Source of the DNA: Desmodus rotundus
Lineage: Eukaryota > Chordata > Mammalia > Chiroptera > Phyllostomidae
Reading direction: 5' to 3'
Assembly (NCBI RefSeq): GCF_022682495.2
Contig: NC_071398.1
Coordinates: 29,763,426-29,827,425 of the forward strand
DNA length: 64,000 bases
Shown: in pieces, positions 44,089 through 55,599 of the stretch
How positions within the stretch are numbered: position 1 is the stretch's first letter
How the letters are laid out: every line of letters starts with the position of its first letter
Made by a program: the position numbers and the translations under genes
Notes under the pieces: generated by a model
What the model was told of the DNA's origin: nothing
Database searches by the model: none
The model's input: only the letters and a program-made list of their open reading frames with translations

Positions 44089-44318
44089 TAAAATATCTGC
44101 CCTGAATGGTATAGCTCAGTGGATCAAGCACCGGCCTTTGAACCAAAGGTTGCTGGTTTGATTCCCAGTCAGGACTCATGCTTGGGTTGCAGTCCAGGTT
44201 CCCAGTATGGGGTGCTTGAGAGGCAACACACGTTGATGTTTCTCTCCTTCTTGTTCTCTCCCTCTTCCCCTCTCTAAAAATAAAAATAAATAAAATCTTT
44301 TTAAAAAATAAAGTATCT
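44089..44318 (+). mobile_element. Ves-family SINE with TSDs
   Basis: Body 44100-44308. Head 'ccctgaatggtatagctcag', B-box-like 'tggtttgattcccagtcagg', a 'cttgggttgcagtccaggtt' module, a CT-rich segment and an A-rich (TAAAAATAAA) tail. A 10-bp flanking duplication with one mismatch lies at 44089-44098 and 44309-44318. Single-box subfamily. Confidence 0.95.
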
Positions 44319-44329
44319 TAGGGGAGCAT

Positions 44330-45790
44330 TCTTTGCTTTTCCCTCCTGAGGACCACATACTCTTTGTCTTAAACCATGGGGTGTTTATCAAAGTAAGATC
44401 CTATGCTTTTCTTTGATAAAATAGGAGAAGAGAATTGTGAGAGAGGAGGCCACAAATAATGAAAAGAAGAGGAAGGTAGGCAAGTTCAGTTCCGTGGAAG
44501 TTGGTTCCCTTACAACTATCCATATTCAAGTAGCTGTAAAAAAGCCTCCCCATGCCCTTGGGGAACCAGAGCTGGTATATAACATCCTATTATGGATTTA
44601 TAATATTTCATCATATGACATCCCTCATGTTCCACAGGACACAACTGGACAAGCCATCAGTACAGTTCAACACCATTAATTCATAGAGAAGAGAGCAGGT
44701 AGCTTGTCCAAGTGCACAGAGTGAATGGCTAAGCTGGTCCTAAAAAAACCCAAGCCCATTTTTCTTGGCAAACTCAACTGAGAAACAGAAGCCATTCTCT
44801 TGAATGCAGACATCTCAGCCTACATCACCCCAGCACATTTGTCAATCACTTGGGAGGCAGAGGCAGGGCAGCCCTTTCCCTACATACACCAGAAGCCGAC
44901 TTTCTGAGAAGGCCCCAGTACCTGACCACTCGGCAAGTCTCTCCACCAAAGACGCTGACCCCAGCCTCCCTGGTCTAAATCCCTATCACCTGGGCCTCTT
45001 CCTAAGATGTCTCCAAATATGCAGCCAGTCCTGGAAGCCCACCCGCAACAAGGTGGCTGGTCCCAGGAGTACAACACTTGCAAAGGTTGGCCAGGGTCAC
45101 TGCCAGATTTGGGAGCAGAAAGGACCATCATCTGTGGGTGCTTAGTGCAGAGGATGTTGTGTTTGGACTTCCTAACAAGACCCAGGGCCCAGGGCCCAGA
45201 TTTTATTTTACTCTCGGCTGCCTGGCTGTGGCCAGAGCTCTGTGCCTTCACCAGGACCCCCTTGGAAACTAGACCAATGTCTCTGGGGGCTGTTTACTGC
45301 CTGAGAAATGGCAATCAGGCCAACAGCTCTTCGAGAAAGTCTTACTGCAAGATGACAAGAACCAAACAGAACTCACTGGTAATCTGGTGGGGGTAGGGGA
45401 GGCAGGAAGAGGAGAGGGGGAGAGAGAAGAAAAGAACGAAGAATGGGGTCAGAGTGGTTTGTACAAGGCAAGAGCATTTGGTGAAGGAGGAAGGCAAATG
45501 TGTTTTCTTGTGCTCGGTTTACGAGAGGAACCTGCACACGAGGGTATTCATAGGCCCCCGTAGGATACTTGCTGAATCTTACGGTTTGTTTTGTTCCCCA
45601 GGTAGATTACATATGTGCTTTGTTTGGTGAACTATATGGAGGCCGTTTATTTGGTGGGCATGGCACCCTCGAATGTCAAGCTGGGGGACTCCCGAGAGAT
45701 TTGCGCATGCCCTGTTCCCCCAAACCTCAGACTGAGGAACGCTATAACCACCTCACACCTGCATGTCACACCTGCGCTTAATTACCAGTA
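44330..45790. other. unassigned unique sequence
   Basis: No family recognised. 'gttttgttccccag' at ~45588-45601 resembles a splice acceptor, but the following frame is unfamiliar and has no donor I trust. Confidence 0.4.
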
Positions 45791-45794
45791 CTTT

Positions 45795-46740
45795 CTTTTT
45801 CTTTTAAAAAAAGACTTTATTTTGGAAAATGTCAAACCTACAGAAAAGTTGCAAGCAAACCGGACATCTGCCTTCCACTAGGTTCACCTAATCACATGTT
45901 GCATATTAAGTTTCTTCTCTCTCACACACTCACACACACATATTCTCTTTATCACTGAACCCCTGGAGAGAAGTTGGCAGATGTCACGACCACTTACCAG
46001 GAGCACTTTGGTACATGTGTCCTAAAAACAGTGCGTTCTCACATGGAACCATGAAGCAGTCGTGGAATTCAGAGTCATCACCAGCACACTGCTGTCAGCA
46101 AGCGCACAGTTCACACTCAGATTCCCCCCCTGAGTCCCAGTTTCAATGCGTCCTGTATAGCACTGTTTCCCAGACTGTAGTGACGTCATTACCTTAGTCG
46201 TCCCATCTCCTTAACCCCCTCTAATCGGAGGCATCCCTTGGCCTGTGTTTATTTCTCAGGACCATGACATTTTTGAAGAGTACAGGCCAGTTGTCATGTA
46301 GCATTCCCCTCAGTTTGGGTTAGTGTTACGTTTTCTCATTGTTAAATTCAGGCTACGCATGGTGGACAACAATGTCCCAGAAGTGACATTGTGTCCTTCT
46401 CAGGGCACATCAGGGCCTGTGATATCCTCAGGCTCCACTCAGGCCTGTTGAATCAGAATATGCAGGTGAACTTGTGATATCCTGTGTCCATTAATGGTGA
46501 TGTGAACTTTGATCATGTGGTTGAGGTAGGGTCCCCCGGCTTCCCCACCATAAAAGCCCCTTTTCCTCCCTTCGTCATGAAAAAGTAATATGTAGGAACA
46601 CGTGCTAAGCCAAGCAAATGCCCCGTTTCCAGCAAACTCTTCATGCTTTTAGTATCTCTCAGTGATTTTTGCCTGGTCCAGCTCCATTTTTCTCTAACTA
46701 GACTTACATTTTGCTGAATCAAATATTCAAAAGAAAATAC
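45795..46740 (-). mobile_element. old L1-family-like interspersed repeat
   Basis: 'ggaaaatgtcaaacctacag', 'aaaagttgcaagcaaaccgg', 'ttgtgtccttctcagggcac', 'atggtgatgtgaactttgat' and 'catgtggttgaggtagggtc' are phrases of a common old mammalian L1-type repeat (L1M, family from memory). The orientation assignment is tentative. It contains a 44-bp foreign segment at 46429-46472. Confidence 0.5.
46418..46483 (+). other. 44-bp templated-looking insertion with 11-bp direct repeats
   Basis: tgtgatatcct occurs at 46418-46428 and 46473-46483. Between them 46429-46472 ('caggctccactcaggcctgt ...') matches 42941-42984 with 3 mismatches in 44. The surrounding old repeat reads continuously if one 11-mer and the insert are removed. 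Because MER5A terminal repeats are missing, this looks like a copied internal piece rather than a transposition. Confidence 0.7.
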
Positions 46741-46759
46741 CACACCTTAATAAATAAAA

Positions 46760-47930
46760 CACTAATATCATTTTTTCTTTTTTAAAAAAGATAATGTGAA
46801 TACAATGAAAAGTAAGCTACCATTGCTTTCTATGACTCTGAGGTGAGGCTTGCTGTCAAAAAGAGGAAATGAGAATGAGTTTGAGAGTTTAGGGCCCATT
46901 TGTGCCCAGCGAAGGTCTTCTCTATGAACTCACCCTATAAATGGATGCTCTGTAGCACCAGGAGGTAAATGTGAGGACTCTGCCCTATAACACCCCAGAG
47001 ACAACACTCATACCCATCAGCGAGGAATGACCCTCAGCCCTTTAGGTGATGGCAGGTGATCACTGAGCTGGAAAATCCAGCAATGAGTGACTTTGTAAGA
47101 ATGGGCTTGTGCCAGGCTTCCTGCCTTTTGTCTTACATTTCATCAACTCAGAACTCCTTTCTTCTCCCCAGTGAGGCAATCTGGGGGATAGTTAGATAAT
47201 TCAATCCATCTCTTACTACATAATATGCTCTAGAAGTATTTCATTCTACAAAGGCTGGGATCACACAGGAACCTATGTTGCCTTCGTCAGCTTCAGCCTA
47301 GAAGAAAATGGGATTTGATTTCTGCTTTTATCTCCCCTTTTGTACTCCTTCTCAGTGTAAGCTGGACCCTCTAACATGTCTACTTTCCCACTACAGTGAC
47401 TCGGCGCTCATAGAACATTCTAACCCTGCGGCCTCTGTCTGCAGCCCAGGACCCGAATTGACCCCCTTGGTCATTTTCTTCCAACAAAATCTCTCCCAAG
47501 ACCCGAAATGGATCTTTAAAACACAGCTGTTCTCTTGGAGGTGAGGAGCCCCCCGCCCCCTGCCCACTGCCCCATTCTCTCCAAGACGACCCCTAGTCAC
47601 TGCCAGAGAACATCAAGTGCTACTACACAGGATGGACCCAGTTTGAGGACCACCATTCTAGCACACCACAATAATCACATTCTAGAGCCCAAAGGGGGCG
47701 CATTCTAGAAAACAATGAAGGTGAATTTCAGCCTGCAGAGAGAGAGTGTATGTTCTACAGCACGAAGGCAACCCAGTGTGGTGTGGGGCAGTGTGGTCTA
47801 GAAAGTACACAGGGAGGCCAGTGTACTTTCAAGTTCATTATATTTCTTCTTGCAAATTTATTTACCACGTAGAAGGAAAAGCATATTTTAAGCAGATGTC
47901 CACCATGTGCCAACCTCTTAGAACACTCTA
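46760..47930. other. unassigned unique sequence
   Basis: No recognisable family or gene. Contains an A/T-rich segment near 46770-46800. Confidence 0.4.
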
Positions 47931-47934
47931 GATT

Positions 47935-48110
47935 TCACTTAAATGTTCCTAACAGCTATCACATGTGATGAGATGGCAATTAGCTCCATGTCACTGATGA
48001 GGATGCTCAGGTTCACAGACAAGGAGGTTTGCTGGGTCACTCGGCCATCAGGTGGCCGAGCCAGACTCACAGTCTAGCATCACTGACCCCACAAGGCCAC
48101 GCAATAAAGG
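47935..48110 (-). repeat. MIR SINE
   Basis: 'catgtcactgatgaggatgc', 'tcaggttcacagacaaggag', 'ggtggccgagccagactcac' and 'gctatcacatgtgatgagat' are reverse MIR landmarks. Confidence 0.65.
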
Positions 48111-48659
48111 CAGGCAGGCAGAGCTGGAGGCCCCACCGACCAGCAGGGGCCAGGGGTTGGGGAGCCCAGCCAAGTGGGGTCACCTTCCTCCCACCAGAAT
48201 TTGACCCCTGGGAAAGCTGACAAGATGAACTTCTCCTGAGTGAAACTCACAGGAAGGAAAACCGGGAGACGATGCAGGCGGCAGCCCCAGGTCCACATTT
48301 GTTTGGAGTTTGTTCTTGTCTTTGGATTTACTTGGTTCTAATATTCCTCCCTGCATGCAAGGCTCCGTGAAGATGGTGATCTTCGCAGAAGCTTTCAGAA
48401 AGCATTTCCCAGGCCTCGGCTGTGGTCCCAGGATGTTACCCTGCTTCACCAGTAGTCAGACAGTCAGACAGAAGGTGTCTTCACCTTCACAGAAGGTATG
48501 GACCCACAGCTGGGCAGAGGGTGGGGGTGATGAAGGCTCCATGTTCCCCAGATGTGGCAGATGCAGCCAGCACTTTCCCCTTCCCCTGGGGCTCAAGCAG
48601 GGAGCACGGTACACAGGGACAGCAATTCTACCCTTGCAGCTGGTTCCAAAAGCTTTCAA

Positions 48660-48790
48660 GTCAGACTTGATTTAAGTCTCAGCTCTGCCAATAAGAAGCT
48701 CTGTGGACTTGGGCAATTCCCTGTCCTCTCTGAGCCTTTGAGTACAACTACTAAGTTTTTTTGAAAGATAAAACACAATAACACATGTAA
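48660..48790 (+). repeat. MIR SINE, partial
   Basis: 'aagtctcagctctgccaata', 'gaagctctgtggacttgggc', 'aattccctgtcctctctgag' and 'cctttgagt' define the head and core; the 3' part is decayed. Confidence 0.75.
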
Positions 48791-48939
48791 AAAGCCTAGA
48801 AGAGTAACTAAACTACCATTAAAACAACCAGAAATTGGGGGAGAGGGAAGAAACTTACATAGGGAAGGAACTGTTGTGCTTCAGTCATACACTGTATACA
48901 CATATGCACCGTATTGTATGGGTGCGTTCAGATATACTC

Positions 48940-49295
48940 AGATATCACTGAGCCTCTCAGCTGTCCTAGATCTAGGAAGTAGTTTCCATGCAGAAACATT
49001 GTGTGCGTATACCCACATACACATTGCATCACTGAACCCCCAACTATCCTTCTATTTCAAGAATAGTTTAGGAAGAAGACTTGTGACATATATTATTTCT
49101 ATATGTTCAGATGTATGTTGTATCACGGATCTCAAGCTGTCCCATGACCTATGAATTCATTCTCATACATTGGAGACACACGGTCAGACACACATTGTAT
49201 CAGTCAACACCCCTGAGTTACCCCATGATCTAGGAAGTGTTTCTCTTACATATACATTATTTCTATATATTCAGAATACAGACTTTACGTGTTGT
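48940..49295 (+). repeat. degenerate ~80-95-bp tandem array
   Basis: A unit beginning 'tatcactga/tatcagtcaacacccctga', then a 'ctgtcctagatctaggaagt'-like phrase and 'tttctatatattcag' recurs with starts near 48943, 49027, 49121 and 49199. The best pair of phrases is 'tagatctaggaagtagtttc' and 'atgatctaggaagtgtttct'. Diverged, about four units. Confidence 0.6.
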
Positions 49296-49299
49296 TCCA

Positions 49300-49535
49300 T
49301 TTATTTAGGTCTTCTTTAATATCTTTCAGCAGTGTTTTTAGTTTTCATTGTGTAAGTTTTTCAATTCCTCAGTTAACTGTATGGCTAAATATTTATTCCT
49401 TTTAGTGCTATTGTCAGTTGAATTGCCTTCTTAATTTTGTTTTGTTTATTACTTATGTATAAACACACAAGTGATTTTTGAAAATTGGTCTGATATTCTG
49501 CAACCTTGCTGAACCCCTTCATTATTATGTCTTAT
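49300..49535 (-). mobile_element. L1 ORF2 fragment
   Basis: 'ggtcttctttaatatctttc', 'ggctaaatatttattccttt' and 'ctgcaaccttgctgaacccc' are antisense to the segment after the RT palm in ORF2. Short and mutated. Confidence 0.75.
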
Positions 49536-49709
49536 AGGATGGCAGGAGCCAGAGTTCCTGAATCACCATGTGGAGAAATGCTGCCAAACCCGCAGTCCAG
49601 TGTCACATGAGTGAGGCCTGGACTCCTGATGGGTTAGATGCTGAGACTGCGGATTGGTCCGCATGGCAGCTGCCACCACCTCAACTAACTCAATCTCCAA
49701 CCTAAATGT

Positions 49710-49904
49710 CACTTCCTTTCTTTTTTTTAATTTTATTTGTTGATGAGAGAGAGAGAGAAACATCAATTTGTTGTTCTACTTACTTATGCATTCATTAGCT
49801 GCTTCTTGCCTCTGTCCTGACTGGCATCAAACCCAAACCTTGGTGTATCAGGACAATGCTCTAACCAACTAAGCTAGTAGGCCAGGACTACCACTTCCTC
49901 TCTT
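49710..49904 (-). mobile_element. truncated Ves SINE with TSDs
   Basis: Body 49723-49889. Flanks cacttcctttctt (49710-49722) and cacttcctctctt (49892-49904), one mismatch. Inside are 'gagagagagagagaaacatc', 'ctgactggcatcaaacccaa' and head 'actaagctagtaggccagga'. It is shorter than the other copies because of internal loss. Confidence 0.9.
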
Positions 49905-50149
49905 GTTCACTCTCCCTAAATTAGGAGCCTCCCCTTGATTCCCTTTCTTCTTGTTTCCATCCTTATTAAAAATTGTAATTATTGAGCTATTTGTGTCATT
50001 GATATAATGTCTTTCTTCCCCTAAAGGCAGAGACCATATTTATCTCATTCATCCCTCCACTGCTGCGGGCTTCAATGCAGTACATTTCACCACCAGGCAT
50101 GCCCAGTAAACATTTACTGCATCTGTGAGTGCATTTTCTCTGTGTTTGG

Positions 50150-50395
50150 CCTTTGCTGCCATGCTTTGGGCACTCACTTTGTGCAAAGCATTGGCTGAGG
50201 GCTTTGTTCCTACCCCTTGAATCCAGGTTTGCATCTCATTGAACCCTCCTGGCAACCTTCTGAGAGAACTGTTTTTACACCCAGTCCACAATCCAAGAAA
50301 GGCAGCATCGAAGAAGGGGGGTCACCTCCCCGCTGGTACTTAGCTAACAAGAGAGAGTCAGGATTTGAACCCGAGTTTGGACACATTCTTGCACA
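50150..50395 (-). repeat. MIR SINE
   Basis: 'ttgtgcaaagcattggctga', 'cattgaaccctcctggcaac', 'agtcaggatttgaacccgag' and 'gtttggacacattcttgc' mark a long reverse MIR. Confidence 0.8.
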
Positions 50396-50664
50396 AGACA
50401 TCCTCTCAGTCATTCTGCAAATTGGACTTCTTGACCATTTCCACAGGAAGATCCAGTTCTGTGGACAGCCCCTTAGCATTTCCAACTCCTGCCAGACAAA
50501 GTGCAGATCTGAGAGTCTGAGGGAGCCCATAGCAGCCGAGATCTCAACCAGGGCCACCCAGGAGAAAATATGGTGGCTGGAGTGTGGAGGAAGTGCCTGA
50601 GGACTTTGGGGAGCTTTGCTCTTTGCCTGAGTCTCCTCTGAACCCTTGGTTTAACCTACATAGA

Positions 50665-50790
50665 CGAAAACTAAGGTTCAACAACATACTCCGTCACACA
50701 GCTAGTAGGTGGCGGAGCTTGGACTGGAATCCATGTCTGTCCAACCCTTCTCTCCTCTACCCTCAATCCAGCATAAATGGGTGTGCCGGG
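50665..50790 (-). repeat. MIR SINE, partial
   Basis: 'aaactaaggttcaacaacat', 'actccgtcacacagctagta' and 'ggtggcggagcttggactgg' are the 3'-core side of a reverse MIR. Confidence 0.7.
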
Positions 50791-50799
50791 CTCTAAGGC

Positions 50800-51820
50800 G
50801 TCACTTGTAGATAGAACAACCACACTCAGATCATCCTCAGGGTTTATTGGCTGCCAGCATGGAAAATGCCTCCTGCAAATACATATTAAAGTTTTGTTCA
50901 AGAGCAGAATATAAAACACCCTCATAAAATATCTCCCTCTCTCCCACAGTCTCCAATGCGACATTCATCCTGATTTATGGAAGCATTTTGGTGCAATAGG
51001 ATATGCTGGAAAGTTTGAGTCTGGTTCAAGAAAAAGCAGAGTATGTTAATTTCAAGGCAAATTAATTAAAATGCAATCCAAGATCTTTGGAAATAATACA
51101 GAAACAGTATTCAATGCTTGGTATTTGTCCAGGCAGAAACAGGCCCACCTGCCTTCAGCCAGCATGGAGACAACCTCATTTTGCCTCATTTTCATCTTGG
51201 ACTTCTGGTTTCATCATTCAAAGAACTCAGCTTTGAGTATCACCTAGCACTTTTGTATTCCAGTCTTTTCATCTTTTCAATAAATATTAAACATAGAGAC
51301 TGCTGAGTCAGGTGGGGTTTCATTCAGGGTCCCAGCAAGAATCAGATGGCACATTGAAAGGAGGTAATTTGAAGAAAGTTTAGCAAAGGGACAGCCAAAG
51401 TTGCAAGCAGAACTTAAGGAAACCAACAAGGGATAGTGCAGAAACCCCAGCAGTAGGTGCAGCAGTGATACCACCTGCAGGGCTTTGGCACAAGGGGAGG
51501 GAACAGGTACCAGAATCCAGAGAAGGTAGCAGCAGAATGAGGGCCACCTGACCAAACCATGGTCTTGGGTAGAGGGACTTGGCAGGAAGAAAGCTAAGGA
51601 ACAAACACTCTGCCCTCTGTCTTCCTACCTCGTCGCCCCTGCCATGCCTCCTGCTGGCCAAACCCAAGTAGAAGGTGGAGAGTAGGAAGCCATTGACACC
51701 GTCCATACAAGTCAGGCTCCTGGGGCACAGAGGGAGAGGCGGGGGTAGCGGGGGTGGAAGTGGAGCAGGATCCCAAGTGCAGACAGAAGACATCCAGCAC
51801 AGATGGTCTTATCTTGGTCT
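50800..51820. other. mostly unassigned; possible old LTR piece
   Basis: 51300-51560 ('cttaaggaaaccaacaaggg atagtgcag' region) resembles a mammalian LTR fragment I cannot name. The remainder is unrecognised. Confidence 0.3.
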
Positions 51821-51824
51821 CTTT

Positions 51825-51925
51825 CTAGATGCATACCCTTGACACAGCCCTTTAACTCTTCTGCCTCCATCTCCTCTTCTGGAAGGTAGGGATGACAGTG
51901 GTCCTGGCACTGGGTGGGAACTTTG
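51825..51925 (+). repeat. MIR SINE, partial
   Basis: 'gacacagccctttaactctt', 'ctgcctccatctcctcttct' and 'ggaaggtagggatgacagtg' keep the core order. Confidence 0.55.
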
Positions 51926-52089
51926 TTGTGAGGGTTGACAGCGAGACCTCAGCCAACTATGACTGCTGTCAGTCTCTGTCCTGGTCACTCAGATGTCACA
52001 GTTTAGAAGCATACAAGACTCGGCTATTATAATAGAGCTCCTGCTGTAGCCTCTTCTTCCCCATGCTCACCTAAAAGACAGACCTCAAA

Positions 52090-52205
52090 GCCACATCATA
52101 CTCCATATGCTATGGGGATAATGATAACAGCAATAACGTAACTACCTAAGAGGACTATTGCATGAATTAAATAAGCTCATGCATATCACACACATTTAGA
52201 ACAGC
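52090..52205 (+). repeat. MIR 3' portion
   Basis: 'ggggataatgataacagcaa', 'taagaggactattgcatgaa' and 'ttaaataagctcatgcatat' with 'ttagaacagcatgtgagcc' fit the 3' half of MIR. Confidence 0.65.
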
Positions 52206-52224
52206 ATGTGAGCCAAAGTAAATG

Positions 52225-52740
52225 CAACAGACTGAAAAAATGGCCCCAGGTTTTCACCACCTCACAAATGAGATGTTGCTCCTCCTATCATGAGGTAAAG
52301 CCTATTTCCTCGTCCCTTGACTCCAGGCTGGTCTGTGATTCACTGTGACCCATAGACAGTTGCAAAGGTGGTGATGCAACAGCTCTGAATCCCAGCCTTG
52401 CCCTCCTGTGTTAGAGACATCCTAGTAACTCCAGCAGAAGTGCTATGCCCCCCCCCCCCGACCGGTGGTCCTGGGTTCTGTGCCCATCCTGAGCTGATCT
52501 GTGAATTCCAGGGGTGAACAGTGGTTACCAATGGATCTTATAAATGTGTTCAGCCCTGGACCTGGGAGAGTGAGGCCAACTCGGCCAACACCACAGAAGG
52601 AAACTGGGGAAGAGGTATCAGGATGCCAACACCCAAGTAAGAAGGAATGTCTGTGAGGCTCGAACAGAGAGGCCTACATAATCCTCGCTCTGATCTTTGG
52701 ACTTGCCCAGCCCAAGGAGGATCCTAAAACTCCCAGTAGA
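52225..52740 (+). mobile_element. MLT1-type MaLR solo LTR
   Basis: 'aggtaaagcctatttcctcg', 'tcccttgactccaggctggt', 'ctgtgattcactgtgaccca' and 'gagagtgaggccaactcggc' follow the MLT1 order in sense orientation. A C12 run (52448-52459) interrupts it. No coding sequence. Confidence 0.6.
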
Positions 52741-53479
52741 GGAATAGCTTTGCCCTCTGATCAAATCTAATGCTGGAACCTTCTAGAAGGTCAGAAGACT
52801 TTACACATCAAGAGATCTGGTTTCTAAATCAGTTAAGTAAATCACAACATATTTTGGCTCCTTCCCACCACGCCATCGCAAAATGGCTGTAGGTCCTTCA
52901 ATATACCATAAAACTTCTTTGAGATCAGTTTCCTCATCCATAAACTGAAGATATTAATATTTATACTTAACAGGGGCCATAGATATAAAATGTCCTAGAC
53001 CAATGTCTTGGCTAAATTTTCTATTTCTTTTTTACTACTTTTGTAATATAGCATTTTGCAAAGAGAACCAAAAAGAGGAGACAGTTTTCTTATTTGCTTA
53101 TATTACTCAGTGGGAACCCTACTCACGCCTGGGACTGTATGGTGTCAACACCCACTTACTGGTCACTTCTTAACAGTTTTCCTGTCTTTGGAAGTTGGTA
53201 TTTCTTGGAAGACAGTGTAATTGCTGGAGAGTGTCATAAGCAATTGGCTTTGGTTTATTTCTGTAGATATAAAGTTGTTCCAAAAATCAAATAGAAAAAT
53301 GTCAAGTCAAATGTCAGCCTCATGATTAGCCACAAAACTCCAAGATAAAGGATTAATTTGCTCATGACAAATCAAATCATTATACTGTAAAATTTGAAAA
53401 GGTACTCAAAAATAGACATGACAGAAAAGAATTCACCCTTTCTTAAAGTGAAGACGTGATGGTAATGGCAACAGTAACA

Positions 53480-53650
53480 ATGGACACTTCTGAGCGTGAC
53501 TAAGTGCCGGGCGCTGCTCTCGTCCTCCCGCACCAACACGTCTGATCCTTCGGCAAGCCTTTGAGATGGTAGTATAACTGTCCCCATCTGGAAAACAAGG
53601 AAGCTGAGACCCAGAGCCCCGGGAGGTACCTGAATGAGAATGGAACAAGC
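53480..53650 (-). repeat. MIR SINE
   Basis: 'gactaagtgccgggcgctgc', 'gatggtagtataactgtccc' and 'catctggaaaacaaggaagc' with 'tgagacccagagcccc' are reverse MIR landmarks. 53655-54440 after it is unassigned. Confidence 0.75.
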
Positions 53651-54449
53651 AGGGACTTAGAGAGAGAAATGAGAAAGACAGGAAAGGAAGAAAATAAATG
53701 GCTCCTAAGGTATCTACAAAGTTTCTTTCCCTATTTTCTTTTTTCCCACTTAAAGGGTGAGGGTGTAGTAACTAAGGAAAAATAGACTCTTCTGTAATCA
53801 AAAGAAAATTGTTTCATGTACTTTACTATCTTCACTTCCATCATTAAAGAACTTTTGGGTTCTTAGCAAACTTTTCTTCTCAAAAACAAAACAAAACACA
53901 GCCTTGTCCCTGGAATAATCTTGGGAGGGCTGCCATCTAAAAACTTGCCACTGTTTTCATAAGATGGCAGCTTTAAGTTTCCTTCTTTCATTTTTGCATA
54001 GCAATGAAACACAAAGAATGCTGGTTGCCCCCTCCCAGCTAACGATCACATTAAAATTCATTCTCTCCTTTCGTCTTTTCACTGTTTATTTTACAAACAG
54101 AGACACAGTGTCTGAAAACTCCAGTAGCTCAAAGACACACTTTTCTAGTGAAACCTAACTACTTTCCACTTTTATATCTGAAAATTAGCAAAATACTCCT
54201 TCAAGAGAATTTTCATCCAAATGGATCTACTTTCTGGTGGAAGTGGGAATCTGTCCCACTCATCCAAAGTCCATAAACCCAGCCTCTCTCCCAAAGACCC
54301 ATAGGAGGCAGGTCTGCCTCTGAGAAAGTTATAACTGAGAACCCATGAATGAGGACTGGGGCCAGGAAATCAGCAAGCTGTTCTGTTTCTTCGTGAACGC
54401 CAATTAGTCACACCCTCAAGGAAAACAAGGAAGCATTGGGGGACCATTG

Positions 54450-55275
54450 CTTTAAAGACAAATGGAGAGGCAATGATTTTTTAAACAAGATACAAAAGGT
54501 ACCAACCAAAAAGAAAAACTGATAAACTGGACTTCATCAAAATTAAAAACTTGTGTTCATCAAAAGGTAACAATTTAAAAAGTAAAACAGTAAGCCACAA
54601 ATGGGAGGAGATATTTGCAATACACATATCTGAGAAAAGATTCATATCCAGAATATATAGAGAACTTCTACAAATCAATAAGAAAAAGACAAAGTTGTCA
54701 ATTTTTTAAAAATAAGCAAAAGCCTGGCTGGGGTGGCTCAGTGGATTGAGCACCAGCCTGCGAACCACAGGATCACCGGTTAGATTCCCAATCAGGGTAC
54801 ATGCCTGGGTTGCAGGCCAGGTCCCCAGTAGGGGGCATGTGAGAGGCAACCACACATTGATGTTTCTCTCCTTCTCTTTCTCCCTTCCTTCCCCTCTGTC
54901 TAAAAATAAAATAAAAATAAAATCTTAAAAAAAAAAAAGCAAAAGCATGGCGAGGCAATTCACAAAAGATGTAAAGGGTTGATAAGCTCATGAAAAGTGT
55001 GAAATGTCGTTTTTCATTAGGGAAAGGCAAATGCTAAGATAATGTAATGCGCCCACCAGAATGACTGTGGTCCAAAGAGACGGACAATATCAGCTGCCAT
55101 GGAAATGCGACTGGCCACTGGGTCTCTCACACATGGCCACTGTCAATAGTGCCACCAGTTTGGTTAACTGCTTATCATTCTCTATAAAACTAAATAAATA
55201 CATCGCTAACTTGCGATGGAGCAGTTCTGTTCCTAGGTGTGTGTACATGAGACAGGAAAGTACCCAAATCCTTGT
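54450..55275 (+). mobile_element. L1 ORF2 C-terminal fragment split by a Ves SINE
   Basis: 'ctgataaactggacttcatc', 'gggaggagatatttgcaata', 'cagaatatatagagaacttc' then, after the SINE, 'gaggcaattcacaaaagatg' and 'cccaccagaatgactgtggt' form sense ORF2 sequence of an old L1. The frame is broken in several places. Confidence 0.85.
54714..54946 (+). mobile_element. Ves-family SINE nested in L1, with TSDs
   Basis: Body 54724-54936. Perfect 10-bp duplication aagcaaaagc at 54714-54723 and 54937-54946. Head 'cctggctggggtggctcagt', B-box-like 'ccggttagattcccaatcag', module 'gcctgggttgcaggccaggt', CT-rich segment and A-rich tail. This copy has a long uninterrupted A tail and looks comparatively young. 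Confidence 0.96.
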
Positions 55276-55334
55276 TGCAGGGTTGACTCTTGTGGGAACC
55301 CAAAATGAGACACTTCTTTTCAGAGGAGATTGGC

Positions 55335-55585
55335 CGTTAGGGGAAAAGGCTCTGGAGTTAGACCCAAGATGAAATGGGAGTTCTTCCAGTACCAGCTGCG
55401 TGATCTCAGGCAAGGATTTAAACTTCAGTTTCTTCATCTGTAAAATGGAGAAAATAGTGGAACCAACCTATGAGGTTTCTGCAAGGATGTCATGAGCTCA
55501 TCCCTGCACACATGGCATTTGTCACAATGCTTGGCATATAGCCACCACTTAAAAATGCTTAATATCATCATCATCATCATCTAGT
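55335..55585 (+). repeat. MIR SINE ending in (ATC)n
   Basis: 'ctgcgtgatctcaggcaagg', 'cttcagtttcttcatctgta', 'aaatggagaaaatagtggaa' and 'caatgcttggcatatagcca' precede a (CAT/ATC)n run near 55564-55582. Confidence 0.88.
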
Positions 55586-55599
55586 TATGTTCATTCTAA

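Noticed and set aside
45600..45780. possible exon after 'gttttgttccccag'
   Set aside because: The downstream frame is unfamiliar, no good donor is seen, and it ends at an old repeat.
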